From Marinobacter algicola DG893 (GTDB taxonomy: Bacteria; Pseudomonadota; Gammaproteobacteria; Pseudomonadales; Oleiphilaceae), in the NCBI RefSeq assembly GCF_000170835.1, contig NZ_ABCP01000007.1, positions 62,001-126,000 of the forward strand: 64,000 bases of DNA, written 5' to 3'. The position numbers and the translations under genes were made by a program. Below, piece by piece: positions 47,102-56,509 of the stretch; position 1 is the first letter of the stretch, and every line of letters starts with the position of its first letter. Under the pieces are notes generated by a model that did no database searches, was not told the origin of the DNA, and saw only the letters and a list, made by a program, of their open reading frames with translations.

Positions 47102-47870
47102 GGGCGGCCTCCGGCTGACGCCAGCGGCTTGAGCGGCGTTCAAGGGGCTGCAGAATGGCCAGTTCAATGAGTTGCACAACAGCAATAAAAGCCAGACTGT
47201 AGGCAAGGATGGTCGCCACATCGAACACCTGAAAAGCCATGTGCAACTGGAACCCAACGCCACTGGAACGACCCAACAGTTCAACCACCAGAACGATTTT
47301 CCAGATCAGCGCCAGGCCGCCGCGCGTAGCCGCCATCAGATAGGGAAACAATTGTGGCACCCAGACCTCGCGAAACCGTTGCCATTGGGTGAACTCGTAT
47401 ACGGTGGCCATTTCCTCAAGGCGGTGATCCAGGCTGCGGGCCCCTTCCCGAACCGTCACCGCTACATTGGGCACTTTGTTGATCACCACCGCCATCACCG
47501 CCGCCACTTCCACCAGGCCAAACCAGACATACATCAGGATAATGGTCACCAACGCGGGCAGGTTGAGAAGCAGGACCAGCAAGGGATCAAACAGGGCATT
47601 GGTGGTTTGGGAGCGCCCCATAACGATGCCGATCCCGGTACCAAGCAGCATGGCCAGTGCAAAGGCCACCACCACACGGCCCAGGGTGACCCCAAGGTGA
47701 TGCCACAGGGCTCCGGATGCGGACTCCTGCATCAGGGTATCCAGAACGTCGAGGGGCGTCGGCAGCAGCGGTGATTTAATCAACCAGGCAATTGCCGCCC
47801 AGAAAAGGACGAACAACGGCAACACCACCCAGTAACTCCAAGCTGGAGGGCGGCCTGGGAAGTCGCTCAC
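47094..47870 (-). CDS. ABC transporter permease (SsuC/TauC type)
   Basis: A 258-residue inner-membrane subunit with about six hydrophobic segments. The EAA loop that docks the ATPase is visible (EMATVYEFTQWQRFREVWVPQLFPYL). It overlaps the binding-protein stop by 4 bp and the ATPase start by 8 bp, so the three are tightly coupled. Confidence 0.88.
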   Translation of the reverse strand: MSDFPGRPPAWSYWVVLPLFVLFWAAIAWLIKSPLLPTPLDVLDTLMQESASGALWHHLGVTLGRVVVAFALAMLLGTGIGIVMGRSQTTNALFDPLLVLLLNLPALVTIILMYVWFGLVEVAAVMAVVINKVPNVAVTVREGARSLDHRLEEMATVYEFTQWQRFREVWVPQLFPYLMAATRGGLALIWKIVLVVELLGRSSGVGFQLHMAFQVFDVATILAYSLAFIAVVQLIELAILQPLERRSSRWRQPEAAHA

Positions 47871-48886
47871 GGCTGGCTCCGATAGAACAGGGCCGCTGGC
47901 ATCAACTTGTCGCTATCGGCACCGGTATGTGTCAGCAGCCAATGTAGATCTGCAATGCGCTGATCCGTTAGCGGTAAAGGTATTCCTGCCACAAATCCTT
48001 TCCGCAACTCTTGAAACACGCCGTCGTCCGGGCTTCCCATTAATGGCCGCAGACGCTGCCAGAACATATCGCTATCCGAAAGCTCACTCTTGGCCCGCTG
48101 CAAAGATGTGGCGAAACGATCTATCAGCGCGCGATGGTCTTTCGCCCAATCAGCCGGGAAAACATACCCCAAAACCGGCAAATTCCGGTCCAGTTTGATA
48201 GCGGCCAGAAGGTCCGACATCCTGAACGCCGAGCGCCAGCCGCCCTCGCCTTTCAGGCGTGCCGCGAAATGCCAGTAGGTAATGATGACATCCACCTGCC
48301 CCCGCCTCAAAGCCTGGCTCAGCAGCGGCGGGGCTGCGAACTGCACCTCGGCAGAGTCCGCCAGATCGATACCTTGCTGCTCGGCAACCTTTTGCAACAG
48401 TATCCAGCCCTTGCTGTCCGGCCCGCCTGCAACGCCGATACGCTTGCCGGCCAAGTCGGCCACGGAGCCTATATCAGAGTCGTCAGCCACCACGATATCG
48501 CCAATCTGCGACGAGAAGGGTACGTACAGGTAAGGCATTCCGTCCTCAAAACGCGCCTGCGCCCAAAGCAGATCGGCCACAGCCCCGTTGACAGACCCAC
48601 TGGTTACCGCCAGGCGAGACGCTGGCAGATTGGCGACCAGAGTGAGGTCCAACCGGTAGCCATTCTTCCAGTCCAGACCCCGGTGGAGTATATGGTCCAG
48701 CTCCCAATGCGCGGTGCCGAACTGCAACACACTGACGGACAACGTCGGCATCGCTGTTTTATCGTTGGCGTAGGCCCCGCTCGACAACATTAAACTGAGC
48801 AACAGTGCGGCGCCAGCTACCCACATCGGTCGGAGAATGGCGGAGAGACGTGCAAGGTTGTGCGTTATCAGGATTTGTTGGCTCAT
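47867..48886 (-). CDS. ABC transporter substrate-binding protein (SsuA/NMT1-like)
   Basis: A 339-residue periplasmic protein. A signal peptide ends near SGAYAND, and the type 2 fold follows (LVANLPASRLAVTSGSVNGAVADLLWAQAR, DIGSVADLAGKRIGVAGGPDSKGW). It is the nitrate/sulfonate/taurine-type receptor. It is first of its operon and divergent from the AgmR-like regulator, which with the shared TACTTTGG motif hints that it serves the quinoprotein system, perhaps for a metal chelate or cofactor. That link is inference. Confidence 0.85.
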   Translation of the reverse strand: MSQQILITHNLARLSAILRPMWVAGAALLLSLMLSSGAYANDKTAMPTLSVSVLQFGTAHWELDHILHRGLDWKNGYRLDLTLVANLPASRLAVTSGSVNGAVADLLWAQARFEDGMPYLYVPFSSQIGDIVVADDSDIGSVADLAGKRIGVAGGPDSKGWILLQKVAEQQGIDLADSAEVQFAAPPLLSQALRRGQVDVIITYWHFAARLKGEGGWRSAFRMSDLLAAIKLDRNLPVLGYVFPADWAKDHRALIDRFATSLQRAKSELSDSDMFWQRLRPLMGSPDDGVFQELRKGFVAGIPLPLTDQRIADLHWLLTHTGADSDKLMPAALFYRSQP

Positions 48887-49055
48887 GCCTCCACGATACG
48901 AAGCCCGCCAGCCATCAAGAATAGTACTTTGGTGCCTGTTTTTTGGTGCGATGGTCGCATTCAACCCAGGGCGAGGATAGCGTGTAATGCAATCATCACA
49001 ATAATAAACAGAGGATCGAACCCCACAGGGAGATCCCCTGTCCCAGGAGGCCGCC
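48887..49055. promoter_or_regulatory. Divergent promoter region, ABC importer and response regulator
   Basis: GTACTTTGGTGC at 48924-48935 resembles GTACTTTGGCAC upstream of pqqA. TTTGGTGC is repeated nearby (48929-48936 and 48942-48949), a direct repeat that could be a LuxR-type regulator site. AGGAGG precedes the regulator ATG. Confidence 0.5.
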
Positions 49056-49829
49056 ATGCTGAATGAGCCCGATGCCGCATTTGCTCCCGAAAAGCGCTAT
49101 GATGTTTCGAAAACCATCCCTGATAACGACAACAAACCGGTGGATCCACCCATGGAGCCAACCTACAAAATATTGATCGCCGACGATCATCCTCTGTTTC
49201 GTGAGGCCATCAGCAGCGTAATATCAACCGGTTTTGACGGTAGTAAGATCATTGAAACGGCTGACCTGGATAGCGCCCTGGACATCACCCGCGAAAATGA
49301 CGACCTGGACCTGATCCTGCTGGACTTGAACATGCCGGGAATGCATGGCTTGAACGGCCTGATCACATTGCGGAACGAAGCACCGACCATTCCTGTGGTG
49401 ATCGTGTCAGCAGAGGAAGACAAACAGGTGGTGTTGCAGGCCATTACCTATGGTGCCTGTGGTTTCATTACCAAGTCGTCGCCCCGTGCCCAGATGACGG
49501 ATGCCATCCAGCAGATCCTCAACGGCAATGTCTACCTGCCTTCAGACATCATCCGTACTGGCAAGGAAAGCACTCATCGCCGCAGTCGTCATGAGGACAA
49601 CCCTATTTCCCCTGAGCTGCTGAACTCCCTGACCCGCCGCCAGTTGCTGGTACTGGAGCGCATGTCCAAGGGTGAATCCAATAAGCAGATTGCGTACAAC
49701 CTGAACATTGCGGAAACCACAGTGAAAGCCCATGTCTCGGCGATTCTGCGCAAGCTGGGCGTTCACAACCGGGTGCAGGCGATCCTGTCGGCCAGTGATG
49801 TGGATTTCAGTCAGTATCTGAAACGGTAG
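49056..49829 (+). CDS. agmR: LuxR-type response regulator, AgmR/ErbR-like
   Basis: A 257-residue regulator. The receiver domain has acidic residues in IADDHPLF and phospho-acceptor Asp90 in LLDLNMPG, and ends before residue 155. The C-terminal LuxR helix-turn-helix is [29 protein letters not shown]. AgmR/ErbR proteins activate glycerol and ethanol oxidation and PQQ genes in Pseudomonas. AGGAGG supports the ATG at 49056; another ATG at 49152 would give a receiver without the 32-residue leader. It converges on a hybrid kinase whose stop is 4 bp away. Confidence 0.85.
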   Translation: MLNEPDAAFAPEKRYDVSKTIPDNDNKPVDPPMEPTYKILIADDHPLFREAISSVISTGFDGSKIIETADLDSALDITRENDDLDLILLDLNMPGMHGLNGLITLRNEAPTIPVVIVSAEEDKQVVLQAITYGACGFITKSSPRAQMTDAIQQILNGNVYLPSDIIRTGKESTHRRSRHEDNPISPELLNSLTRRQLLVLERMSKGESNKQIAYNLNIAETTVKAHVSAILRKLGVHNRVQAILSASDVDFSQYLKR

Positions 49830-49833
49830 GGGA

Positions 49834-52095
49834 TCACCCTCTCAAAAGGTGATTCAGCGCACTGCGCAACTTCAACGGCTTCACTGGCTTGTTCATCAAA
49901 ACGTGCCCCAACTCACGGATGTGCTGCTTCAACTCGTTGGTGTAATTGGCGGTAATCATGACCACCGGCGCCGGGCAATGGCGACGACCGTTGATCTCGG
50001 CCACCACATCTACCCCGTTTTCGTCGTTGTCCAGGTGATAATCCGCCAGGATAAGGTCCACGGGGCTCTTCGCCGGGTCCAACTGTCGCTCAAGATCTTC
50101 CAGAGACACCGCTGAAACCACCTGGCAGTCCCAGCCCTCCAGCAACGTCTGCATGCCCTGGCAGATGGCGTGGTCGTTGTCGATCACCCAGATTCTGGCG
50201 CCATCCAGGCCGCTGTGGCCCGATATCAGGCGGTCTTCATCCACGGTCGGCCGTTTGGGCAACAACCGCCCGACCGGCACTTTTACACTGAACACCGAGC
50301 CTTTCCCCTCTATCGAGGATACCGTCACTTCGTGGCCCAGCATGCGGGAAATCTTATCCACGATTGCCAATCCCAACCCAAGGCCCTTATCCGGCTGCGA
50401 GCCTGTGGGGCGAATGCGTTTGAACTCCTGGAAAATCTCGGTCAACTTGTCTTCCGGGATACCGGGGCCGGTGTCCCACACCTGTAGCAATACATGATCC
50501 CGATACCGGCGACACCCCAGCAGAATGCGCCCATTACCGGTATAGCGAATGGCGTTGGTGAGGAAGTTACGCAGAATCCGCGCCAGCAGCTGGGAGTCTG
50601 ATTCCACGACAGCCGACGACGGCACGAAGTCCAGCGTCAGCCCCTCGGCCATCGCCATCTGGCGAAATTCACGGGCGATGTTGTTGAGCAGGTCCCGCAA
50701 GTCAAAAGCCATGACGTCCGGTTTGATCACGCCGGCATCCAGTTTGGAGATGTCCACCAAGGTGCCCAGCAGGTTTTCCACATCGTCCAGGGAGGTGCTC
50801 ACCGAGCGCACCAGTCCCTCGGCTTTGGGCCCGAAGGAATGCTCCAGCAGAGCACTGGTGAACAGGCGGGCAGCATTCAGTGGCTGCAGCAAATCATGGC
50901 TGACGGCCGCCAGAAATTTGGTTTTGGACAGATTGGCGCGCTCAGCGTCCATCTTGGCGTCACGCAGCCGGGCTTCCACCGCCGCCCGCTCACTGATTTC
51001 CTGTCGCAACTGGCTGTTGAGGCCGGTAAGAGCTGCCGTACGTTCTTTCACCCGCCGTTCCAGATTATCGTACGCCTGCTCCAGTGCCAACGCGGTCTTG
51101 CGGCGGTCGGTAATGTCCCGGATCAGCACAAAAAACCCGATGACCTGCCCTTGCTCATCTACGTTGGGCACGTAGGCGCGGAGCATGTAGCGGGTCTCTC
51201 CGGTGTCGTTGGTTTCCTCGAATTCGAAGTTAACGCTGTTACCTCTGAGCACGGCCTGCATATGAGGCATTAGCCGATGGTAAAGCTCAGGTTGGTGGAT
51301 ATTCTCCAGGTGTTTACCGAGTGGAGACTCGCCATTGCGGCCATACCAGGCTTCATAAACCTTGTTGCAAAACTGCACGGTCATGTCCGCACCCACGTAG
51401 GCGATCAGGGCGGGCACATGGTCCGTCACCACGCGGATCCAGCGCTCACTCTCTTCAAGCGCCTTGATTCGGCGAGCCATTTCACTGTTCTTGACGTCGG
51501 TGATATCAGAGTAAAGAACAACCAGCCCGCCCTCGCGGGTATTCCTTTCCGTCATCTGTACCCAGCGGCCATTGGACAGCAGGAACACCGCCCCTTCGGA
51601 GGACTCATTCACATGCTCCTCGACCACCAGTCCGGAATTGATCGCCATAGCTTTTACGTCTGCGATTGATGTGCCAGGAGGAGGAACGTCCAGATGGGCA
51701 TAGGTCCAGTAGCTGCGGAACCGGCTGTTACACTGGATAAGACGGTGCTGATGATCAAACAACACAAAGCCGTCGGCAATGCTTTCGATGGCGTCCGCCA
51801 GGCGCTGGCGTGTGGTTTCAGCCTCTTCGCGGGCCCGGTTCAGAGCCTTGTTGCTGTGCTTGAGTTCGTCCATGGTCTGGTTGAGCGCTTCTGTGCGCTC
51901 CCGCACCTGCTCCGCCAGAACCACCGAGTGTTCAAACGCCGCATAGGGTTCGGGTTTATGGGCTGAGCCGGATTCAACCCGAACAATCAGGGCGTCCCGT
52001 ATTTTTCGGAGGCGTTCGTTCTCCGCCTCCAGCTCGGCAATCCGCTGATCCCTGCGGTCGTCGGGATCAGACTCAGCTATGACCGTAACCGGCAT
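49834..52095 (-). CDS. nahK: Cytosolic hybrid histidine kinase, NahK/ErcS'-like
   Basis: A 753-residue soluble kinase with a coiled coil, two PAS domains (about residues 90-205 and 215-335), a second coil, HisKA with His400 (AVSHDLLQPLNAARLF), HATPase_c (NAIRYT, DTGPGIPEDKL, GLGLGLAIV) and a receiver with Asp685 (ILADYHLD). The pairing with a FIST protein upstream and an agmR-like gene next door is that of NosP-NahK (PA1975-PA1976) and ErbR in P. aeruginosa. Its start overlaps the FIST gene by about 23 bp. An ATG at 52095 is used; a TTG at 52107 is possible. Confidence 0.85.
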   Translation of the reverse strand: MPVTVIAESDPDDRRDQRIAELEAENERLRKIRDALIVRVESGSAHKPEPYAAFEHSVVLAEQVRERTEALNQTMDELKHSNKALNRAREEAETTRQRLADAIESIADGFVLFDHQHRLIQCNSRFRSYWTYAHLDVPPPGTSIADVKAMAINSGLVVEEHVNESSEGAVFLLSNGRWVQMTERNTREGGLVVLYSDITDVKNSEMARRIKALEESERWIRVVTDHVPALIAYVGADMTVQFCNKVYEAWYGRNGESPLGKHLENIHQPELYHRLMPHMQAVLRGNSVNFEFEETNDTGETRYMLRAYVPNVDEQGQVIGFFVLIRDITDRRKTALALEQAYDNLERRVKERTAALTGLNSQLRQEISERAAVEARLRDAKMDAERANLSKTKFLAAVSHDLLQPLNAARLFTSALLEHSFGPKAEGLVRSVSTSLDDVENLLGTLVDISKLDAGVIKPDVMAFDLRDLLNNIAREFRQMAMAEGLTLDFVPSSAVVESDSQLLARILRNFLTNAIRYTGNGRILLGCRRYRDHVLLQVWDTGPGIPEDKLTEIFQEFKRIRPTGSQPDKGLGLGLAIVDKISRMLGHEVTVSSIEGKGSVFSVKVPVGRLLPKRPTVDEDRLISGHSGLDGARIWVIDNDHAICQGMQTLLEGWDCQVVSAVSLEDLERQLDPAKSPVDLILADYHLDNDENGVDVVAEINGRRHCPAPVVMITANYTNELKQHIRELGHVLMNKPVKPLKLRSALNHLLRG

Positions 52096-53353
52096 CGGGC
52101 TGACCAATCACCACCCCCGTAAACGTCTGATTGATATGCATGCCATCGAACTGTTCACCGTAGGTGTTGAATCCGATCACTTTATGGTGGCGCAGGAAGT
52201 CCGACACTTCGTCCACCACACCGGTAAATTCAGCCTCCAGGCGACGAAGAAAACAGTCGCAGCCTATGGTGACCAGCGGCGGCCCCACGACCCGCTCGGA
52301 CGCTTCAATTTGTGTGCGTACACTGTCAAGAAGCGAGCCGGGCTCCATGGCGGTCATCACGATGCCAGTCTCCACCGCGCAGTAGAACGTCAGGCTTTTG
52401 TCGGCGTTCACACGCTGTACCGAACGCACAAAATAGTGTCCCCCGATCCGCACACCCATCGGTCTGAGCGCGAACACCTTACGGTCGAGTTCGTCCACCG
52501 CCACGCCCACTGCACGGGCGTAGGCTTCCGCTGCCGGTTCCGCGTTCAGCTCATACACTGTCCGGCTCTTCGCATCCGCATGAGTAACCACCAGTTTTTC
52601 TTCGCGGGCTTGCATGTGATGCGTGGAAAACACCCGGAAGTCCAACGGCGTGTTGACCAACATCACGGTGGCAGCCCCGGTGTGAAAACGGCCTTCAAAA
52701 AATACGTGAGTATTGGCCAGACGCTCGTCATCGCCCGCGGAGCCACCAAATTGCGGAATGGTGCCCAGCGCAGCATTCAGTGTCGCCAGAACCAGCTCTT
52801 CCCGGCTCGATAGCCCATCCAGCAGGGTTATGGCAAAGGTATTGCCCTTCACGGACGCCAGATCAGCATCACGGCAAGTGGACAACAGGCCATCGATGAC
52901 CTCTTGAGCGTCATGAAGGGTGAAGTGCTCAAGCTCACGGATCAGAGCGCATTCAATTGAGAAATACCGTCGGTCAAAACCAATGGCGGTGATACAACCC
53001 CGACCGTAACCTTCCGGTGTAATTTCCCCCGCAGACGTACAACCACTGACCCGCACACCGTCAAAGACGTGTTCAAGGGCAATGCCCAGACGGCCAAGAT
53101 CGTATTCAGCGGAACAGAAAAACAGGACACACCCCAGGTGCTCATGATTGAGCTCGCTGGCAAGATTGGTGGCGGCCAGCATCGGGTCACGAACATGGGA
53201 GCTGGCTACCCGAACAGCAGGCAGCGTGGTAACGGGTTTCATGGATACGCGCTCCGAAACCGAGTGGCTTTCACTCGATTCTACGGAATCCGCAAACGGA
53301 GCCAATGCGACTTCAGTGCTTTTAATTGGCGCGCCAAAATGATCATAAGCCAT
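52073..53353 (-). CDS. nosP: FIST-domain signal-binding protein, NosP-like
   Basis: A 426-residue soluble protein with FIST N (about residues 60-260) and FIST C (about 265-400) domains. The landmarks VSGCTSAGEI and GGSAGDD belong to the N-terminal domain, GFNTYGEQF to the C-terminal one. NosP of P. aeruginosa is a haem-bound nitric oxide sensor that controls its partner kinase NahK, and the gene order here is the same. Haem binding by this protein is inferred. The first 40 residues are variable, and MKPVTTLPAV at residue 38 could also be the start. Confidence 0.85.
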   Translation of the reverse strand: MAYDHFGAPIKSTEVALAPFADSVESSESHSVSERVSMKPVTTLPAVRVASSHVRDPMLAATNLASELNHEHLGCVLFFCSAEYDLGRLGIALEHVFDGVRVSGCTSAGEITPEGYGRGCITAIGFDRRYFSIECALIRELEHFTLHDAQEVIDGLLSTCRDADLASVKGNTFAITLLDGLSSREELVLATLNAALGTIPQFGGSAGDDERLANTHVFFEGRFHTGAATVMLVNTPLDFRVFSTHHMQAREEKLVVTHADAKSRTVYELNAEPAAEAYARAVGVAVDELDRKVFALRPMGVRIGGHYFVRSVQRVNADKSLTFYCAVETGIVMTAMEPGSLLDSVRTQIEASERVVGPPLVTIGCDCFLRRLEAEFTGVVDEVSDFLRHHKVIGFNTYGEQFDGMHINQTFTGVVIGQPDAGYGHS

Positions 53354-53391
53354 TGATTAAAAACCCTCCTGAATCAATGCCTGCTGGCGCT

Positions 53392-53417
53392 GCCGGTTTG
53401 CGATCAAGCAAACCGGC
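53392..53417. other. Perfect 9-bp hairpin between porin and nosP
   Basis: GCCGGTTTG and CAAACCGGC pair around an 8-base loop. It lies past the porin stop on the minus strand and is probably a terminator or mRNA-end stabiliser, though no T-tract follows. Confidence 0.55.
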
Positions 53418-53485
53418 ACTTTAGTCTTAGGAGCAAAGCCCCAGCGCCGGAAATCCTTGCCGGTGCCGGAACCTTCTTCAAGCAC

Positions 53486-54589
53486 TCAGAACGTGATAAC
53501 GGCACCCAGCGCCAGAGTGTCAAACTCTGCCGCATCCGCGCCGGTGGACTTTGTGGTCTGCTCAAACATGTTGTATTCGGCAACCAGCTTGAAGTTGCTG
53601 TTTACATCATGGAAGACCGCGACCGAGGTGTTCTCGGTTTCAAAATCCCCCTGGTCAGAGTCCGTTTCACCGTAGGACAGCACCAGACGATTGGCGCCAA
53701 GGGTATAAGACCCCTGAAGCAGGTAGCCGTCGGCGTCCTCTTCCGATGCCAGGGCCGCGTCTGTCAGCAAGACCGGAACGTCGCCCTCGGAGGTGAAACC
53801 AGAAGCCGTCAGCGACAGCCCTGCAACAGAGGCTTTAAGGCCGTAACCAAGGCCCTGGCTATCCACTTCCGTGGTTGCGTTCTCAGAGCTCTGATGGCGG
53901 CCATTCAACCAGCCTGTCAACGCCAGGCCATTCAGGTCAGCGCTGTAGGTGACCTCTGCTTCAAAACGCGGCGCGGACTGTTCTGACTCCGCACCCGGTG
54001 TGGTGTTGGCGGGCTCAAAAATACCAGCGGCCACCTTCAAACCGCCCATATCCGGGGTTCGATAGGTAATCTGGGCAGAGGGATTGGGGTAAGGATAGCC
54101 CGTGCGTATGTTGCCAAACGAGACGCCAGTTGCCGCACCCGGAGAGCCGAATCCCATCAGGATTTCGTCCAGGAAGATGTTGGATCGGGCGTACAAACCA
54201 AAGTCCTTACCAATCAGCACCTGACCGAAAGAGCCGTCTACGGTGGCGTACAGTTGACGCACATCGATGGCGGTATCCGTCGGTGACTGAAGGCTGTCGT
54301 TGATGGTGGACCAGAACGAAGACCGGCCACCCAGGGTCAGGTCGCCCATCTCCTTGCTGAAGTTGAAACCAATCGTGTTGGGCAGGAATCCCATCTTGAC
54401 GTCGGAGTTGCGGGTGTCGTTCAGCTTGTCGTCACGATTGACATAGAAGGCGTTGAAATAGCCATCCACGGAAAAGCTGGTTCCGTCTTCGTTGTACACT
54501 TCGATGGCCGCGTTTGCGCCGGCGCTGACCGACATCGCACCAGCCATTGCAATCGCCAGCCCTGACTTTCGGAAATTGTTGTTGTTCAT
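53486..54589 (-). CDS. Outer-membrane porin
   Basis: A 367-residue beta-barrel with a signal peptide ending at ANA (about residue 27). Alternating amphipathic strands run throughout, and the last residue is Phe (LALGAVITF), the usual outer-membrane assembly signal. It is a trimeric Gram-negative porin of the general diffusion type; which solute it favours is unknown. It is transcribed alone with GGGGAG before the ATG. Lying at the end of the quinoprotein locus, it may help substrate entry, but this is a guess from position. Confidence 0.87.
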   Translation of the reverse strand: MNNNNFRKSGLAIAMAGAMSVSAGANAAIEVYNEDGTSFSVDGYFNAFYVNRDDKLNDTRNSDVKMGFLPNTIGFNFSKEMGDLTLGGRSSFWSTINDSLQSPTDTAIDVRQLYATVDGSFGQVLIGKDFGLYARSNIFLDEILMGFGSPGAATGVSFGNIRTGYPYPNPSAQITYRTPDMGGLKVAAGIFEPANTTPGAESEQSAPRFEAEVTYSADLNGLALTGWLNGRHQSSENATTEVDSQGLGYGLKASVAGLSLTASGFTSEGDVPVLLTDAALASEEDADGYLLQGSYTLGANRLVLSYGETDSDQGDFETENTSVAVFHDVNSNFKLVAEYNMFEQTTKSTGADAAEFDTLALGAVITF

Positions 54590-54771
54590 AAACTCCCCCG
54601 GTTTTTATTGAATCTGGGTGTTGAGCAGCGGGTGGTTACCCGTGTCTCAGGCGCATTCTTTCGCCTGAATTCAATGGTCGGTGAAGCAGCGGGGGTGGAA
54701 AATGCGCCAAGGGGGCAGGTTTTCTGATCTTTTAGGAGGCTATGAAAACAGGACTTTGGAACTACGACCCG

Positions 54772-56166
54772 TCAGATAGGGAAGCATTCCAACTCTTGCA
54801 GGCAGTCATCCAGGAAGGACTCGGGATCGGCCATGACAGCCTCATCGGCCACCACACCAAATTGGACCTGGCCAGCGTAACTGACAATGCTGACGCCGAG
54901 CCCGATATCCCCGGCCTGAGGTACCCAGAACATTTGTTCCAGAATGCGGCAACCGGCCAGGTAGCGTTGTTCCCGGGTACCGGGGACATTGGACACCACC
55001 GCACTGGCCTTGCGGTAGAACAGGTCGGCTACCGGCTGACGCCAGGCTTCGGGAATCAGCGACGCGCTGCCGGTCAACGCCCAGGACAGGCCAGGCTGCC
55101 AACTTTTCTTGAGTTTTCGGGTTTCATGCTTGATGCGGAACAGCCGCTCCAGGGCGCTTTCACCATCCACCGGCAACGGCACGAATACGGTTCCGAAATA
55201 GTTGCCCAAAGTACCAGGTTCTGGCTTTATCCCTTCCGGAAGCCGGCTACGTATATCCACCGGCACGGCGGCATGAAGTACGGCCTCATCCATATTGGCC
55301 CGATCTGCGACAAGCTGGTTTCGAACGGCCGCAGCCACACAACTCAACAACACATCGTTGATGGTGACACCTGTAACGGTTGCGATGCGGCGAAAGCGCT
55401 CAAGAGCCAAAGGCTGAGACCAGCGGCATTGGCGACGGCCCAGAAGTGGCCGTTTCAGAGACGAGTCCGTGTCTTCCGGCTCAACCAAAAACTGGCTGAG
55501 TTCGTTGACCAGTTTCAGGCTTTTCCAGGTGGCTCGTTCCAGGGCATTACGGCTGGCCGTTCCTCCGTTACCGGGAATATCTCCACCCTGAGCTGCCTCG
55601 TCCAACGGTACCTCGCTGGCCGCCAGTTCCCGCAACCAGGCATTGGCGGCTCGCCCCCAACGCCCGATATCAGCCTGCTCCGGCGCACCGTAAAGCACTG
55701 GCGCCTGTTGTGGTGAAGGCGGGCACAGGCGGTCAAATATGCCCAACAGGGAGAGCCCATCTGCGTAGCAATGGTGCATCCGCACCAACAACGCAGCACC
55801 GCCCTCGGCATCGGGAAGCAGCCAGAATTTCCAGAGCGGGCGATACTCGGGCAGGGGCTGATTCAACCGAGCTGACACCCAATCCTGCAGGGTCTCCCGG
55901 TCAAAGTCACCGCTCACCACCTCCAAATGGTGGTGAAGCGAAAACACCGGGTCTTCTTCCCACCACCAGCCGGGCGCGCGGCGAACCGGCATATACCGGA
56001 AACGCTCCCACGCTAGCCAGTAGATTTGCAGAAATTCCTGCAGCCGGGCTTCCGTGAGACCCTCCACCCTCAACATGACCGTGATGGTCATCGGGTTTTC
56101 GGGCCGCTCAAGAGCCAGCCAGGCCGAGTCCACAGGCAACAGCAGATGCGATTCCTTTTGACTCAA
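54772..56166 (-). CDS. Wax ester synthase / diacylglycerol acyltransferase (WS/DGAT)
   Basis: A 464-residue acyltransferase that esterifies acyl-CoA with a fatty alcohol or diacylglycerol, making storage wax esters or triacylglycerol. The catalytic HHxxxDG motif is present as MHHCYADGLS near residue 139; PVDSAWLALE at the start and NDVLLSCVAAAVRNQL near residue 280 are family features. Marinobacter is known for several such enzymes. The start is a TTG at 56166, because the conserved N-terminal region begins there; the next ATG would remove it. Confidence 0.9.
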   Translation of the reverse strand: MSQKESHLLLPVDSAWLALERPENPMTITVMLRVEGLTEARLQEFLQIYWLAWERFRYMPVRRAPGWWWEEDPVFSLHHHLEVVSGDFDRETLQDWVSARLNQPLPEYRPLWKFWLLPDAEGGAALLVRMHHCYADGLSLLGIFDRLCPPSPQQAPVLYGAPEQADIGRWGRAANAWLRELAASEVPLDEAAQGGDIPGNGGTASRNALERATWKSLKLVNELSQFLVEPEDTDSSLKRPLLGRRQCRWSQPLALERFRRIATVTGVTINDVLLSCVAAAVRNQLVADRANMDEAVLHAAVPVDIRSRLPEGIKPEPGTLGNYFGTVFVPLPVDGESALERLFRIKHETRKLKKSWQPGLSWALTGSASLIPEAWRQPVADLFYRKASAVVSNVPGTREQRYLAGCRILEQMFWVPQAGDIGLGVSIVSYAGQVQFGVVADEAVMADPESFLDDCLQELECFPI

Positions 56167-56509
56167 ACCTGTCTGTCCCCGGATAAATGCTGCAAGAAAT
56201 GAAAAGATGACCCCGCATTGTGCCAGACAAGCCCAGAAGGCTCCATAAGGCTGTCGGCGTCACGGAGTTACAAAAAGTTACACGGAAGTAACCTTTCACC
56301 CCTATACTGGGAATAAGGCTTGATGAAATGGTTATTAGCCACGACACGTGCCCTTACGCACTGTTCGCCAAACGTCTATTGGCCCTGACTGAGCGTAAAA
56401 ACAGTAATCAGTGCCAATACCTGCGGGGGCAGAAGTCGGTACAACTGAATGTACCAGCGCCCATAAAGACCAATAAAAGGCAGGCATCAGGTGCTGAAGG
56501 AGAGCAGTC
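56167..56509. promoter_or_regulatory. Intergenic region with operator-like repeats before hydrolase gene
   Basis: No well-supported gene lies here. At 56277-56292 the inverted repeat GTTAC-N6-GTAAC precedes TATACT (56303-56308), a good -10 box, and another GTTAC occurs at 56267. CACGGA is repeated 20 bp apart (56261 and 56281). The repeats would sit over the -35 region, as for a regulator binding site. The leader from there to the hydrolase gene is about 195 bases. Confidence 0.5.

Noticed and set aside
49833..49854. ATCACC...GGTGAT inverted repeat between the convergent regulator and kinase genes
   Set aside because: The stem is only 6 bp, lies inside the kinase coding end and has no T-tract, so I do not call a terminator.
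54711..54721. GGGGGCAGGT resembling the IS right end
   Set aside because: Only ten bases match, there is no adjoining orfB-like sequence and no transposase nearby, so chance is likely.
54742..55716. Open frame of 324 codons on the plus strand
   Set aside because: It is antisense to the wax ester synthase, whose HHxxxDG motif confirms the minus strand.
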